Counted from the stretch's first letter, positions 47,033-55,832 are shown. The stretch: DNA of 64,000 nt from Lachnospiraceae bacterium (GCA_017513125.1 JAFWDI010000007.1:89152-153151); one strand, 5' to 3'. The notes: generated from the letters alone by a model not told the origin. Translations and numbers: made by a program.

Positions 47033-47140
47033 GTATGCCGCTCGGCGAGGTATATGCGAAAGTCCGGACCGCGTCCGCATCGAAACGACGCGCAGATCCG
47101 GCACCGAAACCGGCGAGTAAAGATAAACAGGAGGTTCCAT
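47033..47140 (+). promoter_or_regulatory. Leader of rplU, possible L21 autoregulatory RNA
   Basis: About 108 untranslated bases between the predicted transcript start and ATG 47141, with several short complementary GC-rich stretches (CCGG/CCGG, GCGTCCGC-type repeats). Firmicutes often carry an L21-binding leader here. I cannot confirm the fold. Confidence 0.4.
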
Positions 47141-47455
47141 ATGTACGCAATCATCGCTACCGGCGGAAAGCAGGTCAGAGTATCCGAGGGCGACGTGATC
47201 CGTGTCGAGAGACTGGACGTCGAGGAGGGTGCTTCCTGCACGTTCGACCAGGTGATCGCTGTTTCGGACGCCGAGGGCGCGCTGAAGGTCGGTACTCCGA
47301 CCGTGGAAGGTGCGACCGTCGAGGCTACCGTGACCGCGAACGGCAGGGCTAAAAAGGTTATCGTTTACAAGTACAAGAGAAAAAGCGGATACCACAAAAA
47401 AGCCGGCCACAGACAGTACTTTACCGAAGTGCGTATCGATAAGATCAACGCATAA
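47141..47455 (+). CDS. rplU: 50S ribosomal protein L21
   Basis: A 104-residue ribosomal protein. MYAIIATGGKQVRVSEGD is the typical start and the C-terminus holds KRKSGYHKKAGHRQYFTEV. ATG 47141 has AGGAGG upstream; the open frame upstream runs through the leader. The next gene is rpmA, with no prp gene between them. Confidence 0.97.
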   Translation: MYAIIATGGKQVRVSEGDVIRVERLDVEEGASCTFDQVIAVSDAEGALKVGTPTVEGATVEATVTANGRAKKVIVYKYKRKSGYHKKAGHRQYFTEVRIDKINA

Positions 47456-47509
47456 AAGTACGAAGGCAGCTTAAGGATACAGTTTCGCATTCACAGGAGG
47501 TGAATTGAC

Positions 47510-47767
47510 ATGGCACATAAAAAGGGAATGGGCTCGACTAAGAACGGCCGCGATTCCGCTTCCAAGCGCCTCGGCGCGAAGCGTGCGGACGGTCAGATGA
47601 TCACTGCCGGAAGCATCATTTACCGTCAGCGCGGAACGCACATCCATCCCGGCGTGAACGTGGGTATCGGCAGAGATGACACGCTCTTCGCGAAGGTGGA
47701 CGGACGTCTGCGTTTCGAGAGAAAGGGAAGAGACAAGAAGCAGGCTTCTGTCTATCCCAAGGACTGA
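47510..47767 (+). CDS. rpmA: 50S ribosomal protein L27 without N-terminal extension
   Basis: An 85-residue L27 that begins directly [15 protein letters not shown]. In most Firmicutes L27 carries an N-terminal extension (about nine residues ending QFF) removed by the protease Prp. Here an in-frame TGA lies two codons before the ATG, within the ribosome-site region (AGGAGG 47495-47500), so no extension can be made. The prp gene, normally between rplU and rpmA, is also absent: only 54 bases separate the two. Confidence 0.97.
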   Translation: MAHKKGMGSTKNGRDSASKRLGAKRADGQMITAGSIIYRQRGTHIHPGVNVGIGRDDTLFAKVDGRLRFERKGRDKKQASVYPKD

Positions 47768-47786
47768 TCTTAAGAAAGATCTTTTC

Positions 47787-47824
47787 ATATGACCGGCGTT
47801 TTTATGGCGCCGGTCATATTTTTA
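47787..47824 (+). terminator. Rho-independent terminator after rpmA
   Basis: Perfect 12-bp stem ATATGACCGGCG (47787-47798) / CGCCGGTCATAT (47808-47819), 9-base loop, then a T-run. Confidence 0.92.
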
Positions 47825-47866
47825 CGATGTCAGCCGGGACGGTCCGGCAGGTTTTCAGAGGTACCT

Positions 47867-49159
47867 ATGTTTGCAGATTATGCTAAGATCACGATCCGCT
47901 CCGGAAAGGGCGGCGACGGTCATGTGAGCTTCCGCAGGGAGCTCTACGTTCCGAACGGCGGACCCGACGGCGGCGACGGCGGAAAAGGCGGCGACATCAT
48001 CTTCGAAGTCGACCGGGGCATGAATACGCTCGCGGATTTTAAACACAAGCGCAAATACGCGGCAGAGGACGGCGAAGAGGGTGGAAAGCGTAAGTGCCAC
48101 GGGGCTAACGGCGCGGACCGCGTGATCCGCGTGCCCGAAGGGACTGTGGTAAAGGACGCGGAGAGCGGTCTGGTGATCGCGGACATGTCCGCGGAAAACC
48201 AGCGCGCCGTGATTCTGCGCGGCGGACGCGGCGGTAAGGGAAACATGCATTACGCGACCGCGGTCATGCAGGCGCCGAAATACGCGCAGCCGGGTAAGCC
48301 CGGGAAGGAGATCGAGGTCATCCTCGAACTGAAAGTGATCGCGGACGTGGGCCTGGTAGGTTTCCCGAACGCGGGCAAGTCCACATTTCTGTCACGTGTG
48401 ACGAACGCCCGTCCGAAGATCGCGAGCTATCCTTTCACGACTCTGGATCCGCACCTCGGCGTGGTGGATCTGGGTGACGGCGTGAATTTTGTGATCGCCG
48501 ATATTCCGGGCCTGATCGAGGGTGCTTCCGAGGGCGTGGGCCTCGGCCACCGCTTTCTGCGTCATATCGAACGCACGAAAGTCCTTCTGCACCTCGTGGA
48601 CGCGGCGGCGTTCGACGGCAGGGATCCGGTGGACGACATTGATAAGATCAATGCCGAGCTCGCCGCATTCAGCGAAGACCTGGCAGGGAAGCCGCAGATC
48701 ATCGCTGCGAATAAAGTCGACGCGGTCTATGTCGGCGAAGGCGAAAAGCATCCGCTCGACCGTATCCGTGAGATCTGGGAGCCGCGCGGCGTTCAGGTCT
48801 TCGGGATCTCCGCGGTCACCGGAGAAGGCGTTAAGGAGCTGATCTCCGCCATACACGCGATGCTCTTGGAGATGGATGACGCGCCGACGGTATTCGAGCA
48901 GGAGTATGATCCTATGGAGGCAGTCGAAGAGGCTGAACTTCCCTTCACTGTGGAGAAAGTCGCGGAAGGTATGTTCTCGGTTCAGGGGCCGCGAGTGGAG
49001 CGCATGCTGGGCTATACGAACCTTGACTCGGAGAAGGGCTTCGCGTTCTTCCAGAACTTTATTAAAGAAAACGGGATCGAGGATACGCTGAAGGAACTCG
49101 GCATTGCCGACGGAGACACGGTCGACGTCTGCGGCTGGGAGTTCGAGTATCTGAGCTGA
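47867..49159 (+). CDS. obgE: GTPase ObgE/CgtA
   Basis: A 430-residue GTPase in 50S assembly and stress control. The glycine-rich Obg domain (about 1-158; GGPDGGDGGKGGD) precedes the G domain (GFPNAGKSTFLS, about 165-176; DIPGLIEGA; NKVD) and a C-terminal OCT domain (about 350-428) found in Gram-positive Obg. ATG 47867 is the conserved start (MFADYAKITIRSGKGGDG); upstream in-frame codons run through the rpmA terminator. Confidence 0.96.
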   Translation: MFADYAKITIRSGKGGDGHVSFRRELYVPNGGPDGGDGGKGGDIIFEVDRGMNTLADFKHKRKYAAEDGEEGGKRKCHGANGADRVIRVPEGTVVKDAESGLVIADMSAENQRAVILRGGRGGKGNMHYATAVMQAPKYAQPGKPGKEIEVILELKVIADVGLVGFPNAGKSTFLSRVTNARPKIASYPFTTLDPHLGVVDLGDGVNFVIADIPGLIEGASEGVGLGHRFLRHIERTKVLLHLVDAAAFDGRDPVDDIDKINAELAAFSEDLAGKPQIIAANKVDAVYVGEGEKHPLDRIREIWEPRGVQVFGISAVTGEGVKELISAIHAMLLEMDDAPTVFEQEYDPMEAVEEAELPFTVEKVAEGMFSVQGPRVERMLGYTNLDSEKGFAFFQNFIKENGIEDTLKELGIADGDTVDVCGWEFEYLS

Positions 49160-49221
49160 CCCGCATGCCGGCCGTCCGGCGTTCGATCTGACGGTCGGCA
49201 ACGGTATCGACAGGAGATAAT

Positions 49222-49512
49222 ATGACCAGTAAACAGAGAGCATATCTGAGAGGACTCGGCAGCACGCTCGATCCGATCTTTCAGATCGGGAAAAGCGGGA
49301 TCACTCCCGAGCTGTGTTCCGCGGTCGACGACGCGCTGGAGCATCGCGAACTGATAAAAATCGCGGTGCTGAAGAACTGTCTCTTCGATGTCCGCGACCT
49401 TTCGGACACGCTGTCGGCGCGCACCGGTTCCGACTGCGTCCAGACGATCGGGCGGAAGTTCGTGCTGTACCGCGCGTCGAAGAAGGATCCGAAGATCGTC
49501 CTTCCGAAGTAA
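49222..49512 (+). CDS. yhbY: YhbY/CRS1-type RNA-binding protein
   Basis: A 96-residue KH-like protein associated with pre-50S particles. It starts MTSKQRAYLRGLGSTLDPIF; QIGKSGITPEL and the late IGRKFVLYR are family marks. AGGAG precedes ATG 49222. It lies between obgE and nadD, the usual Firmicutes order. Confidence 0.93.
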   Translation: MTSKQRAYLRGLGSTLDPIFQIGKSGITPELCSAVDDALEHRELIKIAVLKNCLFDVRDLSDTLSARTGSDCVQTIGRKFVLYRASKKDPKIVLPK

Positions 49513-49563
49513 GCGCATGCGAGTAACGAACTGAAGAAGAACGCAAACGCGGAGGAGATGACA

Positions 49564-50793
49564 TTGGCCAGAAGAGTCTGCATATTCGGAGGGAGTTTCG
49601 ACCCCATCCATCTGGCTCACATACACATGGCGGAGGCTGCCATCGAGCAGTTTTCGCTGGACGACGTCGTGTTCATGCCGACCGGCACGTCCTATCATAA
49701 AGGACACGCATCCGCTTCGGCGGAAGACCGCAATGCCGTGATCCGGCTCGCGATCGCGGGTAGACCGCACATGTCGATCTCCACGCTCGATCAGTCGCGC
49801 GGCGGAGACACTTACACTGCGGACACGCTGGCGATCATCCGTGCGAAACACCCCGATGAGGAGATCTATTTCCTGCTGGGTGCGGACTCGCTGATGCACA
49901 TGCAGAGCTGGTACCGCCCGGACATGATCTTCGCATCCGCGGCGATCATCGTCGTACAGCGGCCCGGCGTGAATCCGGACGAGTGCAGGGCACACGCGAA
50001 AGAACTGGAGAAACAGTTCCCGGCCGCCAGGATCCTTTTTCTGGACAGTGTTTTCGAAGACATTTCTTCGACGCGGATCCGTGAGCTGGCCTGGATGTAT
50101 GTGAGCACCGGCAAAAAGTCGTTTCTGCAGGAGCTTTCCGCTCTGGTGACGCCCGAAGCGGCCGATTATATCGTTTCCCGCCGGCTTTACGCCGATGAAG
50201 ACGCCTGGACCGAAGCGGAGATTCTCGACGATCTGAAGGAAAAGCTTTCCGAAGAGCGCTATGCTCACACGCTCGGCGTCGCAGACACCGCGGAGGCGCT
50301 GGCCGAAAACTACGGCGCTCCCGCGAAGCAGGCGCGCATCGCCGGAGTCCTTCATGACTGCGGTAAATTCCTGAAGGGTGACGAGTATATCCGCAGAGCA
50401 CAGATGGCGGACATCGAACTGAGCGAAGCCGAACTGGCAAATTCGGCTCTGATCCATGCAAAGCTCGGAGCCTATTATGCGAAAGAACGATATCACATCC
50501 GCGATGAGGATATCCTCTCGGCGATTCGAAGCCACACCACGGGGCATCCGGATATGACGCTTCTCGAGGAGATCATTTATGTGGCGGATTACATCGAACC
50601 GAACCGGGATGAAGCCCCGAACTTGGAAGTCTACAGAAAAAGCGCCTATGAGAATCTCGGAAAAACGGTTATGATGATAGCGAACGATGTGCTGGAACAC
50701 CTGAAGCGAAAGGGCAGCACGATCGACGATCTGACGAGGGAGACCTGGCTCTGGTACCGTGAGCACTACGGGGATCCGGTTACGGAAAAATAG
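49564..50793 (+). CDS. nadD: NadD-YqeK fusion: nicotinate-nucleotide adenylyltransferase with HD-domain hydrolase
   Basis: A 409-residue fusion of two normally adjacent genes. Residues 1-200 are NadD (CIFGGSFDPIHLAHIHMAE; LLGADSLMHMQSW; DISSTRIR), which makes NaAD for NAD synthesis. Residues about 215-400 are YqeK, an HD-domain hydrolase acting on symmetrical dinucleotides such as Ap4A (RYAHTLGVADTAEALAE; GVLHDCGKFL). The TTG at 49564 is preferred over ATG 49558: GGAGGAG at 49551-49557 is six bases before the TTG but abuts the ATG. rsfS follows. Confidence 0.9.
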   Translation: MARRVCIFGGSFDPIHLAHIHMAEAAIEQFSLDDVVFMPTGTSYHKGHASASAEDRNAVIRLAIAGRPHMSISTLDQSRGGDTYTADTLAIIRAKHPDEEIYFLLGADSLMHMQSWYRPDMIFASAAIIVVQRPGVNPDECRAHAKELEKQFPAARILFLDSVFEDISSTRIRELAWMYVSTGKKSFLQELSALVTPEAADYIVSRRLYADEDAWTEAEILDDLKEKLSEERYAHTLGVADTAEALAENYGAPAKQARIAGVLHDCGKFLKGDEYIRRAQMADIELSEAELANSALIHAKLGAYYAKERYHIRDEDILSAIRSHTTGHPDMTLLEEIIYVADYIEPNRDEAPNLEVYRKSAYENLGKTVMMIANDVLEHLKRKGSTIDDLTRETWLWYREHYGDPVTEK

Positions 50794-50804
50794 AAAGGAA
50801 GAGA

Positions 50805-51167
50805 ATGCAGGATAAGAGTTTATCACTGGAAATGGCCAGGACCGCTTACGCGGCGCTGTCAGCGAAAAAAGGGCAGGAGATCGTCGTGATCGATATCTCC
50901 GAGATCAGTTCGATCGCCGATTATTTCGTGATCGCACACGGAAATAATGTCCGGCAGGTCCAGGCCATGGCGGACGAAGTCGAACTGAAGATGAAGGATG
51001 CGGGATTTATCCCCGGACACATCGAAGGATATCAGAACGCGAACTGGATCCTGATGGATTATAAAGATATCGCGATCCATGTATTCTCGGCTGATGACCG
51101 TGCGTTTTACGACCTGGAGAGGATCTGGCAGGAAGGAAAGAAACTCACTGAAGAAGAGCTGGCCTGA
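50805..51167 (+). CDS. rsfS: Ribosomal silencing factor RsfS
   Basis: A 120-residue protein that binds L14 and blocks subunit joining under starvation. It shows DISEISSIADYFVIAHG (about 35-50), EGYQNANWILMDYKDIAIHVF and the terminal YDLERIWQEG. AAGGAAGAG precedes ATG 50805. It ends the housekeeping cluster, with a terminator following. Confidence 0.95.
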   Translation: MQDKSLSLEMARTAYAALSAKKGQEIVVIDISEISSIADYFVIAHGNNVRQVQAMADEVELKMKDAGFIPGHIEGYQNANWILMDYKDIAIHVFSADDRAFYDLERIWQEGKKLTEEELA

Positions 51168-51224
51168 CCGACCGTCCGCAGCACGCAGTTTCATTACCGA
51201 TACCGTTCATAATATTGTTTTAAC

Positions 51225-51248
51225 GCCCGCCTTCCGGCGGGCTCTTTT
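51225..51248 (+). terminator. Rho-independent terminator after rsfS
   Basis: Stem GCCCGCC (51225-51231) / GGCGGGC (51236-51242), loop TTCC, then TCTTTT. It separates the housekeeping cluster from the BMC operon. Confidence 0.88.
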
Positions 51249-51304
51249 AATGGAACTCACAAAATTTGAAAGGACAATGTTTTTTAATAAAAAAACGGCA
51301 TAAT

Positions 51305-51333
51305 CTGTTCATTTTTCGATACGGTGTTATAAT
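51305..51333 (+). promoter_or_regulatory. Candidate promoter of the BMC operon
   Basis: A perfect TATAAT (51328-51333) with only a weak -35 (TGTTCA region, 51306-51311) in a very AT-rich stretch. The poor -35 suggests an activator. No regulator gene lies in the window. Confidence 0.5.
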
Positions 51334-51406
51334 GATTACAGTTTGGATAATTTTCGGAACTTAATAATTTACATTTCACTTACATAAAGTGTATCTGTGC
51401 GATGTT

Positions 51407-52177
51407 ATGACTGATATTTCCTTCGGAAAGATGAATAATCAGGCTTTCACAGCGGCATTTCGCATCGGAAAGATCCGTTCCCTGAACGAAATGAAGAGGC
51501 TGGCGGCGGGTCTGAAAGGATGGCAGCGCGGCGAAGGTATGACCGCTGTCGTGTTTGCTCCTGCGCCTTATCTGGCGCTTCTGGCGGAAGAACTGCGATA
51601 CGAGCCCTTTCTGATCGGGGCGCAGGACGTAAGCTTCCCGCTGGGATGCGGCGGATATAAGACTTCTGATCTGAATTGCTCCTGTGCTCCTACCGGCGAG
51701 CTGTGCCCCGACGATCTGACGGCGCTCGGTTGCAGGGCGGTCCTTCTGGGGAGCATGGACCGGCGGATCGTTCTCGGCGAGACGCCCGAAGTCATTGCCT
51801 GTAAGGCCGCATTCAGCGCAGTACACGGACTTCGACCTTATATCTGTATCGGTGAGCTGTCGGCGGAACACGGACGTCATCTCTGCGGTGACGTACTGGC
51901 CGCTCAGCTCGATCCCGTTATCCGGATGCTGCGGGAAAACGACGACGTCTGCGTCAGGGATATTTCCCTGATCTATGAACCCTGGGTCGATGCTCCGGGA
52001 CAGGCGCCCGCATTGAACGAGATCGAAGAAGCTCTGAGCTTTATCCATGCTTATTTCAGTGACAGGATCGAGTATGTGCCCGAGATCCTTTACGGAGGAG
52101 ACCTCGGCGCGAACCGTTTCTGCGACCTGATCACGATGAAGGGAACCCGCGGTCTGCTTTTGGACTTGGATGAATGA
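51407..52177 (+). CDS. BMC-associated triosephosphate isomerase-like protein lacking the catalytic histidine
   Basis: A 256-residue TIM-barrel protein aligning with TpiA along its length: GAQDVS (71-76), APTGEL (94-99), VLLGSMDRR (112-120), YICIGE (145-150), IYEP (189-192) and EILYGG (226-231). The active-site lysine (K22) and glutamate (E191) are kept, but the catalytic histidine of the G-H-S-E-R-R motif is S116, loop 6 is rewritten (EPWVDAPG) and the phosphate-binding G-G-A-S end is lost. Isomerase activity is doubtful. The start is uncertain: ATG 51407, GTG 51389 and ATG 51431 all lack good ribosome sites. It leads the BMC operon and overlaps the next gene by four bases. Confidence 0.75.
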   Translation: MTDISFGKMNNQAFTAAFRIGKIRSLNEMKRLAAGLKGWQRGEGMTAVVFAPAPYLALLAEELRYEPFLIGAQDVSFPLGCGGYKTSDLNCSCAPTGELCPDDLTALGCRAVLLGSMDRRIVLGETPEVIACKAAFSAVHGLRPYICIGELSAEHGRHLCGDVLAAQLDPVIRMLRENDDVCVRDISLIYEPWVDAPGQAPALNEIEEALSFIHAYFSDRIEYVPEILYGGDLGANRFCDLITMKGTRGLLLDLDE

Positions 52178-52908
52178 AGGATCGTTTCGAAAAAGATGAG
52201 ATCCGGACAGTGGTCCGGCGGGCGCTCCGGTATCTGGAGTTCCGGGCAGAAGACAGCCCGCCCGGAAAAGTACTCGTGCTGTTTCCGGCAGGCGCCTGCG
52301 AGGCGAAGGAACTGATCGCGGAGTATGTCCTCAGCGGATACGCCGATGACGCGGTCTTTTGCTTTGAGAGTTCGGATGATATTCCGGACGCGGCTTGCAG
52401 CATGGATGAGCTTCGCATCGTGTCGGAGGACCGCCCCCGCGAGGCCGGACGCATATACGGAGATCTCAGCAGATATGACCGCGTCGAGATCTGCTCGCCG
52501 TCGGTAAGCTTCATGAAACGGCTGGCGTCGGGCGGCGACGACAGGATGGTAAGAGCGGCCTCCAGTTTTTTCATGACCGGCCGTCCCTGTGTGATCCGCA
52601 CGCCTTATCGGCCGGACCGGCTGCGTCCGGGGCGTTTCGCACGTGAGCTGAAGCAGCTTTACGAAGACCTCTGGGATATGGGAGTTTCCTTCGCGGGCAT
52701 GACGCCGGAGCCGGCGGGCCGTACGGAAAGCACAGCCGATCTGGTGACGGAAAAGGACGTCATTGACGCACATCAGAGAAATATAAGCCGCATCATATGC
52801 GGCCCGAAGGCAGTTATCACACCTCTTGCCGCAGAGGCGGCGAGAGAACGCAGCATACAGATCATATTCGGGAAGGAGGATCACTCGAATGAGCATACCG
52901 GCAAATGA
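52174..52908 (+). CDS. BMC-associated flavoprotein-like protein
   Basis: A 244-residue protein. Residues about 30-170 fit a Dfp/PF02441 flavoprotein-type Rossmann domain (VLVLFPAGACEAKELIAEY; SPSVSFMKRLASGGDD; a GRPCVI strand). The last ~60 residues (LVTEKDVIDAHQ, AVITPLAAEAARE) resemble a C-terminal segment I know from several BMC-associated proteins, where a TPLA motif recurs. Its role is unknown; flavin-dependent electron handling beside PduS is one option. It overlaps both neighbours (4 bases upstream, 20 downstream). Another reading, a plain hypothetical protein, cannot be excluded. Confidence 0.6.
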   Translation: MKDRFEKDEIRTVVRRALRYLEFRAEDSPPGKVLVLFPAGACEAKELIAEYVLSGYADDAVFCFESSDDIPDAACSMDELRIVSEDRPREAGRIYGDLSRYDRVEICSPSVSFMKRLASGGDDRMVRAASSFFMTGRPCVIRTPYRPDRLRPGRFARELKQLYEDLWDMGVSFAGMTPEPAGRTESTADLVTEKDVIDAHQRNISRIICGPKAVITPLAAEAARERSIQIIFGKEDHSNEHTGK

Positions 52909-54445
52909 GATCCTGAAATATATCAGCGAAGTCCGGTCGGAACTGGACGCTCCCGCACAGGCCCCCGCGCCGACGGGTACAGCCGGAAGCATCGGAAACA
53001 AATTCACCGGGCCTTATCCGACCCGTTTTTCCCCGCGCTCGAAAACGATCGAGGAGATCTACGGAGAAAAACCCACTGCCGCGTCCGTACCGCTGACGTC
53101 GAACGTCTATAACACCCGACCGTCCGGCATGAACGGGATCTTCGACGATATTCATGACGCGATCGACGCCGCCTGGAACGCCCAGAAGGAGCTTGCGAAA
53201 GTGACTCTGGAGCGAAGAGGAGAGTTCGTCGAAGCGATGCGCAGAGCCGCGCGTGCGAACGCTGAGTACCTGGGACGCCTGGCCCTCGAAGAGACCGGAT
53301 ACGGCCATCTCGAACACAAGACCGCGAAGAACCTCATGGCCGCGAATAAGACGCCCGGCATCGAGGACCTTTACACGATCGCGAAGACCGGCGACTACGG
53401 TATGATGCTGACCGAGATGGCGCCTTTCGGAGTCATCGGCGCGATCACGCCCTCCACGAACCCGACCGGGACGATCATCAATAACGCGATCGGCATGATC
53501 GCCGCGGGCAATGCCGTGGTGTTCAACCCGCATCCCGGTGCGAAAGGCTGCTGCATCGAGACGATCAAGATCCTTAACCGCGCCATCGTGGCGATCGGAG
53601 GCCCGGATAACCTCATGTGCTCCGCTGCCGAACCCACGACGGATACCAGCGCGGTGATCATGTCGTCCCCGAAGATCCGCCTTCTCGTGGTGACCGGCGG
53701 CGAGGCAGTCGTAAACATTGCGATGCGGTCCGGAAAGCGCACGATCGGCGCCGGCCCCGGAAACCCGCCGGTACTCGTCGACGAGACCGCTGATATCGCG
53801 AAGGCAGCGAAGCATATCATCGACGGCATCTATTTCGAAAACTGCATCCTCTGCATTGCCGAGAAGGAGATTCTGGCGGTCGACTGCATTGCCGACCAGC
53901 TGATCGAGGCTCTCGTCCGCGAAGGCGCTTATCTCCTGAACGACCGCGAGCTGCGCGCTGTGATGGAAAAGGTCATCATTGAAAAGGACGGAAAGTATTC
54001 CCCGAACAAGGCTTTTATCGGAAAAGACGCCTCCTACATCCTGGCCGCCTGTGGTATCACCGGCGGCGAAAACGCGAAAGCCGTGATCGCCGAGACTCCG
54101 TTTGAGCATCCGCTGGTCATGACCGAGATGCTGATGCCCGTGGTCCCGGTCACGCGCGTGCGCGACGTCGACGACGGGATCGAAAAAGCTGTGATCGCCG
54201 AGAACAACTGCCATCACACCGCCATTATGCACTCGACGAACGTCTATCACATGAATAAGATGGGCAAGGCTGTGGACACCACGATCTTCGTGAAGAACGC
54301 GCCTTCCTATGCCGGACTCGGCTACGACGGAGAAGGTTACGCGACCCTGACGATCGCGACCCCGACCGGCGAGGGCCTGACCTCGGCGAAGAACTTTACG
54401 CGTTCGCGCCGGTGCACGCTGAGCGACGCTTTCCGCATTATCTGA
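52889..54445 (+). CDS. BMC CoA-acylating aldehyde dehydrogenase (PduP/EutE type)
   Basis: A 518-residue enzyme oxidising an aldehyde to acyl-CoA with NAD inside the shell. The N-terminal helix (IPANEILKYISEVRSEL, residues 3-19) and an Ala/Pro/Gly-rich linker form a likely encapsulation peptide. The catalytic cysteine is in ENCILCIAEKE (about residue 320), and the PFGVIGAITPSTNPT and TGGEAVVNIA motifs mark the family. AAGGAGG precedes ATG 52889. Substrate is not set by sequence; acetaldehyde is the likeliest if DeoC chemistry is involved. Note the absence of an alcohol dehydrogenase to recycle NADH. Confidence 0.92.
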   Translation: MSIPANEILKYISEVRSELDAPAQAPAPTGTAGSIGNKFTGPYPTRFSPRSKTIEEIYGEKPTAASVPLTSNVYNTRPSGMNGIFDDIHDAIDAAWNAQKELAKVTLERRGEFVEAMRRAARANAEYLGRLALEETGYGHLEHKTAKNLMAANKTPGIEDLYTIAKTGDYGMMLTEMAPFGVIGAITPSTNPTGTIINNAIGMIAAGNAVVFNPHPGAKGCCIETIKILNRAIVAIGGPDNLMCSAAEPTTDTSAVIMSSPKIRLLVVTGGEAVVNIAMRSGKRTIGAGPGNPPVLVDETADIAKAAKHIIDGIYFENCILCIAEKEILAVDCIADQLIEALVREGAYLLNDRELRAVMEKVIIEKDGKYSPNKAFIGKDASYILAACGITGGENAKAVIAETPFEHPLVMTEMLMPVVPVTRVRDVDDGIEKAVIAENNCHHTAIMHSTNVYHMNKMGKAVDTTIFVKNAPSYAGLGYDGEGYATLTIATPTGEGLTSAKNFTRSRRCTLSDAFRII

Positions 54446-54497
54446 GCGGCGCGGCGTATTACTAAAGTGATCGGAAAACGGAATTTGGTATAAATCA

Positions 54498-55832
54498 ATG
54501 GCACGCACGAAAGAGCAGATACTCGATCTCATACAGGCCGCGGGAGTGGTCGGCGCGGGAGGCGCCGGCTTCCCGACGCATGTAAAACTGAACAGCTCCC
54601 CGGAGTATGTGATCGCGAACTGCGCCGAGTGCGAACCGCTGATCCGTTCCGATAAGTACCTGATGGAGATGCACGCCGAAGAGATCGTCGACGGCATGCG
54701 CGCGGCTCTGGAAGCGACAGGCGCGCGGTACGGCGTGCTCGCCGTGAAGGAGAAGAACCACGCGGCCGTCGATGCACTGGAGCGCGCGTGCGCGGACGAT
54801 CCGCAGATAAACGTGCACCTTCTGGAAAACTATTATCCGGCGGGAGACGAACAGCAGATCATTTATGAAGTCACGGGACGCGTGATTCCGGTCGGACAGC
54901 TTCCCATCAGCGTGGGATGCGTCGTGATCAATGCCCAGACCCTCCGCCATGTCGCACAGGCGGTGCGCGGAGTCCCTGTCACTTCCCGGAACGTGACGGT
55001 CTGCGGTGAAGTCGCTTCTCCGGTCACGCTGGAAGTTCCGATCGGAACCGCAGTCGACTATCTGATCGAGCTGGCCGGCGGATCCTTGCTGGCGGACCCG
55101 GCGGTGATCATCGGCGGACCGCTGATGGGACGTGTGACTTTTGACATTGCCCATGAGTTCGTAACGAAGACCACGAACGGCGTGATCGTACTTCCGAAAG
55201 ACCATCCGCTGATCGATAAAAAGAACAGCGATTTCGACCGCCAGTATCGGATCGCGCGGTCGGCATGCTGCCAGTGCAACTACTGCACGCTGATCTGCCC
55301 CCGGAGTCATCTGGGGCTCGGCGTTCAGCCGCATAAGATCATGCAGGCGCTGACCCTGAACCGCGCCGAAGTCCTCACAGACGGTCTTTCGGCGCTCGGC
55401 TGCTGCAACTGCGGACTCTGCACTTACGTCGGATGCAATATGGGCCTGACCCCGAACCGCTTCATCTATGCGGTGCGTGCGGACCTGCTGAAGAAGAAAG
55501 TGAAGACCGATAAGCAGCCCGCCCCGGTCAATAAGATGCGCGACCTGGTAAAGGCGCCGACCCACCGCGTGATCCAGCGCACCGGAATCGCGGCTTATGA
55601 CGTCGATGTTCCGTTCCTGTCGGATCACCGGCCGCCAGCGGCCGTACGGATCATGCTGCGGCAGCACATCGGCGCGGCATGCGTTCCGACCGTCGCACGG
55701 GACGACCGTGTGACCTGCGGCCAGTGCATCGGAGCACCGCCCGAAGGCGCTCTCGGAGCCCGCGTGCACGCGTCGATCTCCGGAACGGTCATCGCGGTGA
55801 CGGAAGATCATATCGATATCATGGATATCTGA
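54498..55832 (+). CDS. pduS: PduS-type BMC electron-transfer protein (RnfC-like)
   Basis: A 444-residue flavin/Fe-S protein. The RnfC-like N-terminus has GVVGAGGAGFPTHVKL (about 16-31) and the NCAECEPLI motif. Two 4Fe-4S motifs follow, CCQCNYCTLICP (about 255) and CCNCGLCTYVGC (about 303), and an SLBB-like end. PduS reduces cobalamin in Pdu systems; with no B12 enzyme here, NADH oxidation and electron export through PduT is more plausible. Ribosome site before ATG 54498 is weak. Confidence 0.92.
   Translation: MARTKEQILDLIQAAGVVGAGGAGFPTHVKLNSSPEYVIANCAECEPLIRSDKYLMEMHAEEIVDGMRAALEATGARYGVLAVKEKNHAAVDALERACADDPQINVHLLENYYPAGDEQQIIYEVTGRVIPVGQLPISVGCVVINAQTLRHVAQAVRGVPVTSRNVTVCGEVASPVTLEVPIGTAVDYLIELAGGSLLADPAVIIGGPLMGRVTFDIAHEFVTKTTNGVIVLPKDHPLIDKKNSDFDRQYRIARSACCQCNYCTLICPRSHLGLGVQPHKIMQALTLNRAEVLTDGLSALGCCNCGLCTYVGCNMGLTPNRFIYAVRADLLKKKVKTDKQPAPVNKMRDLVKAPTHRVIQRTGIAAYDVDVPFLSDHRPPAAVRIMLRQHIGAACVPTVARDDRVTCGQCIGAPPEGALGARVHASISGTVIAVTEDHIDIMDI

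Noticed and set aside
52862..54697. Open minus-strand frame of over 600 codons opposite the aldehyde dehydrogenase
   Set aside because: It mirrors the codon structure of the real gene, has no ribosome site and encodes an arginine/histidine/aspartate-rich protein with no family features. Similar long antisense frames opposite smc, ilvB, the giant dehydratase and nadD are rejected for the same reason.
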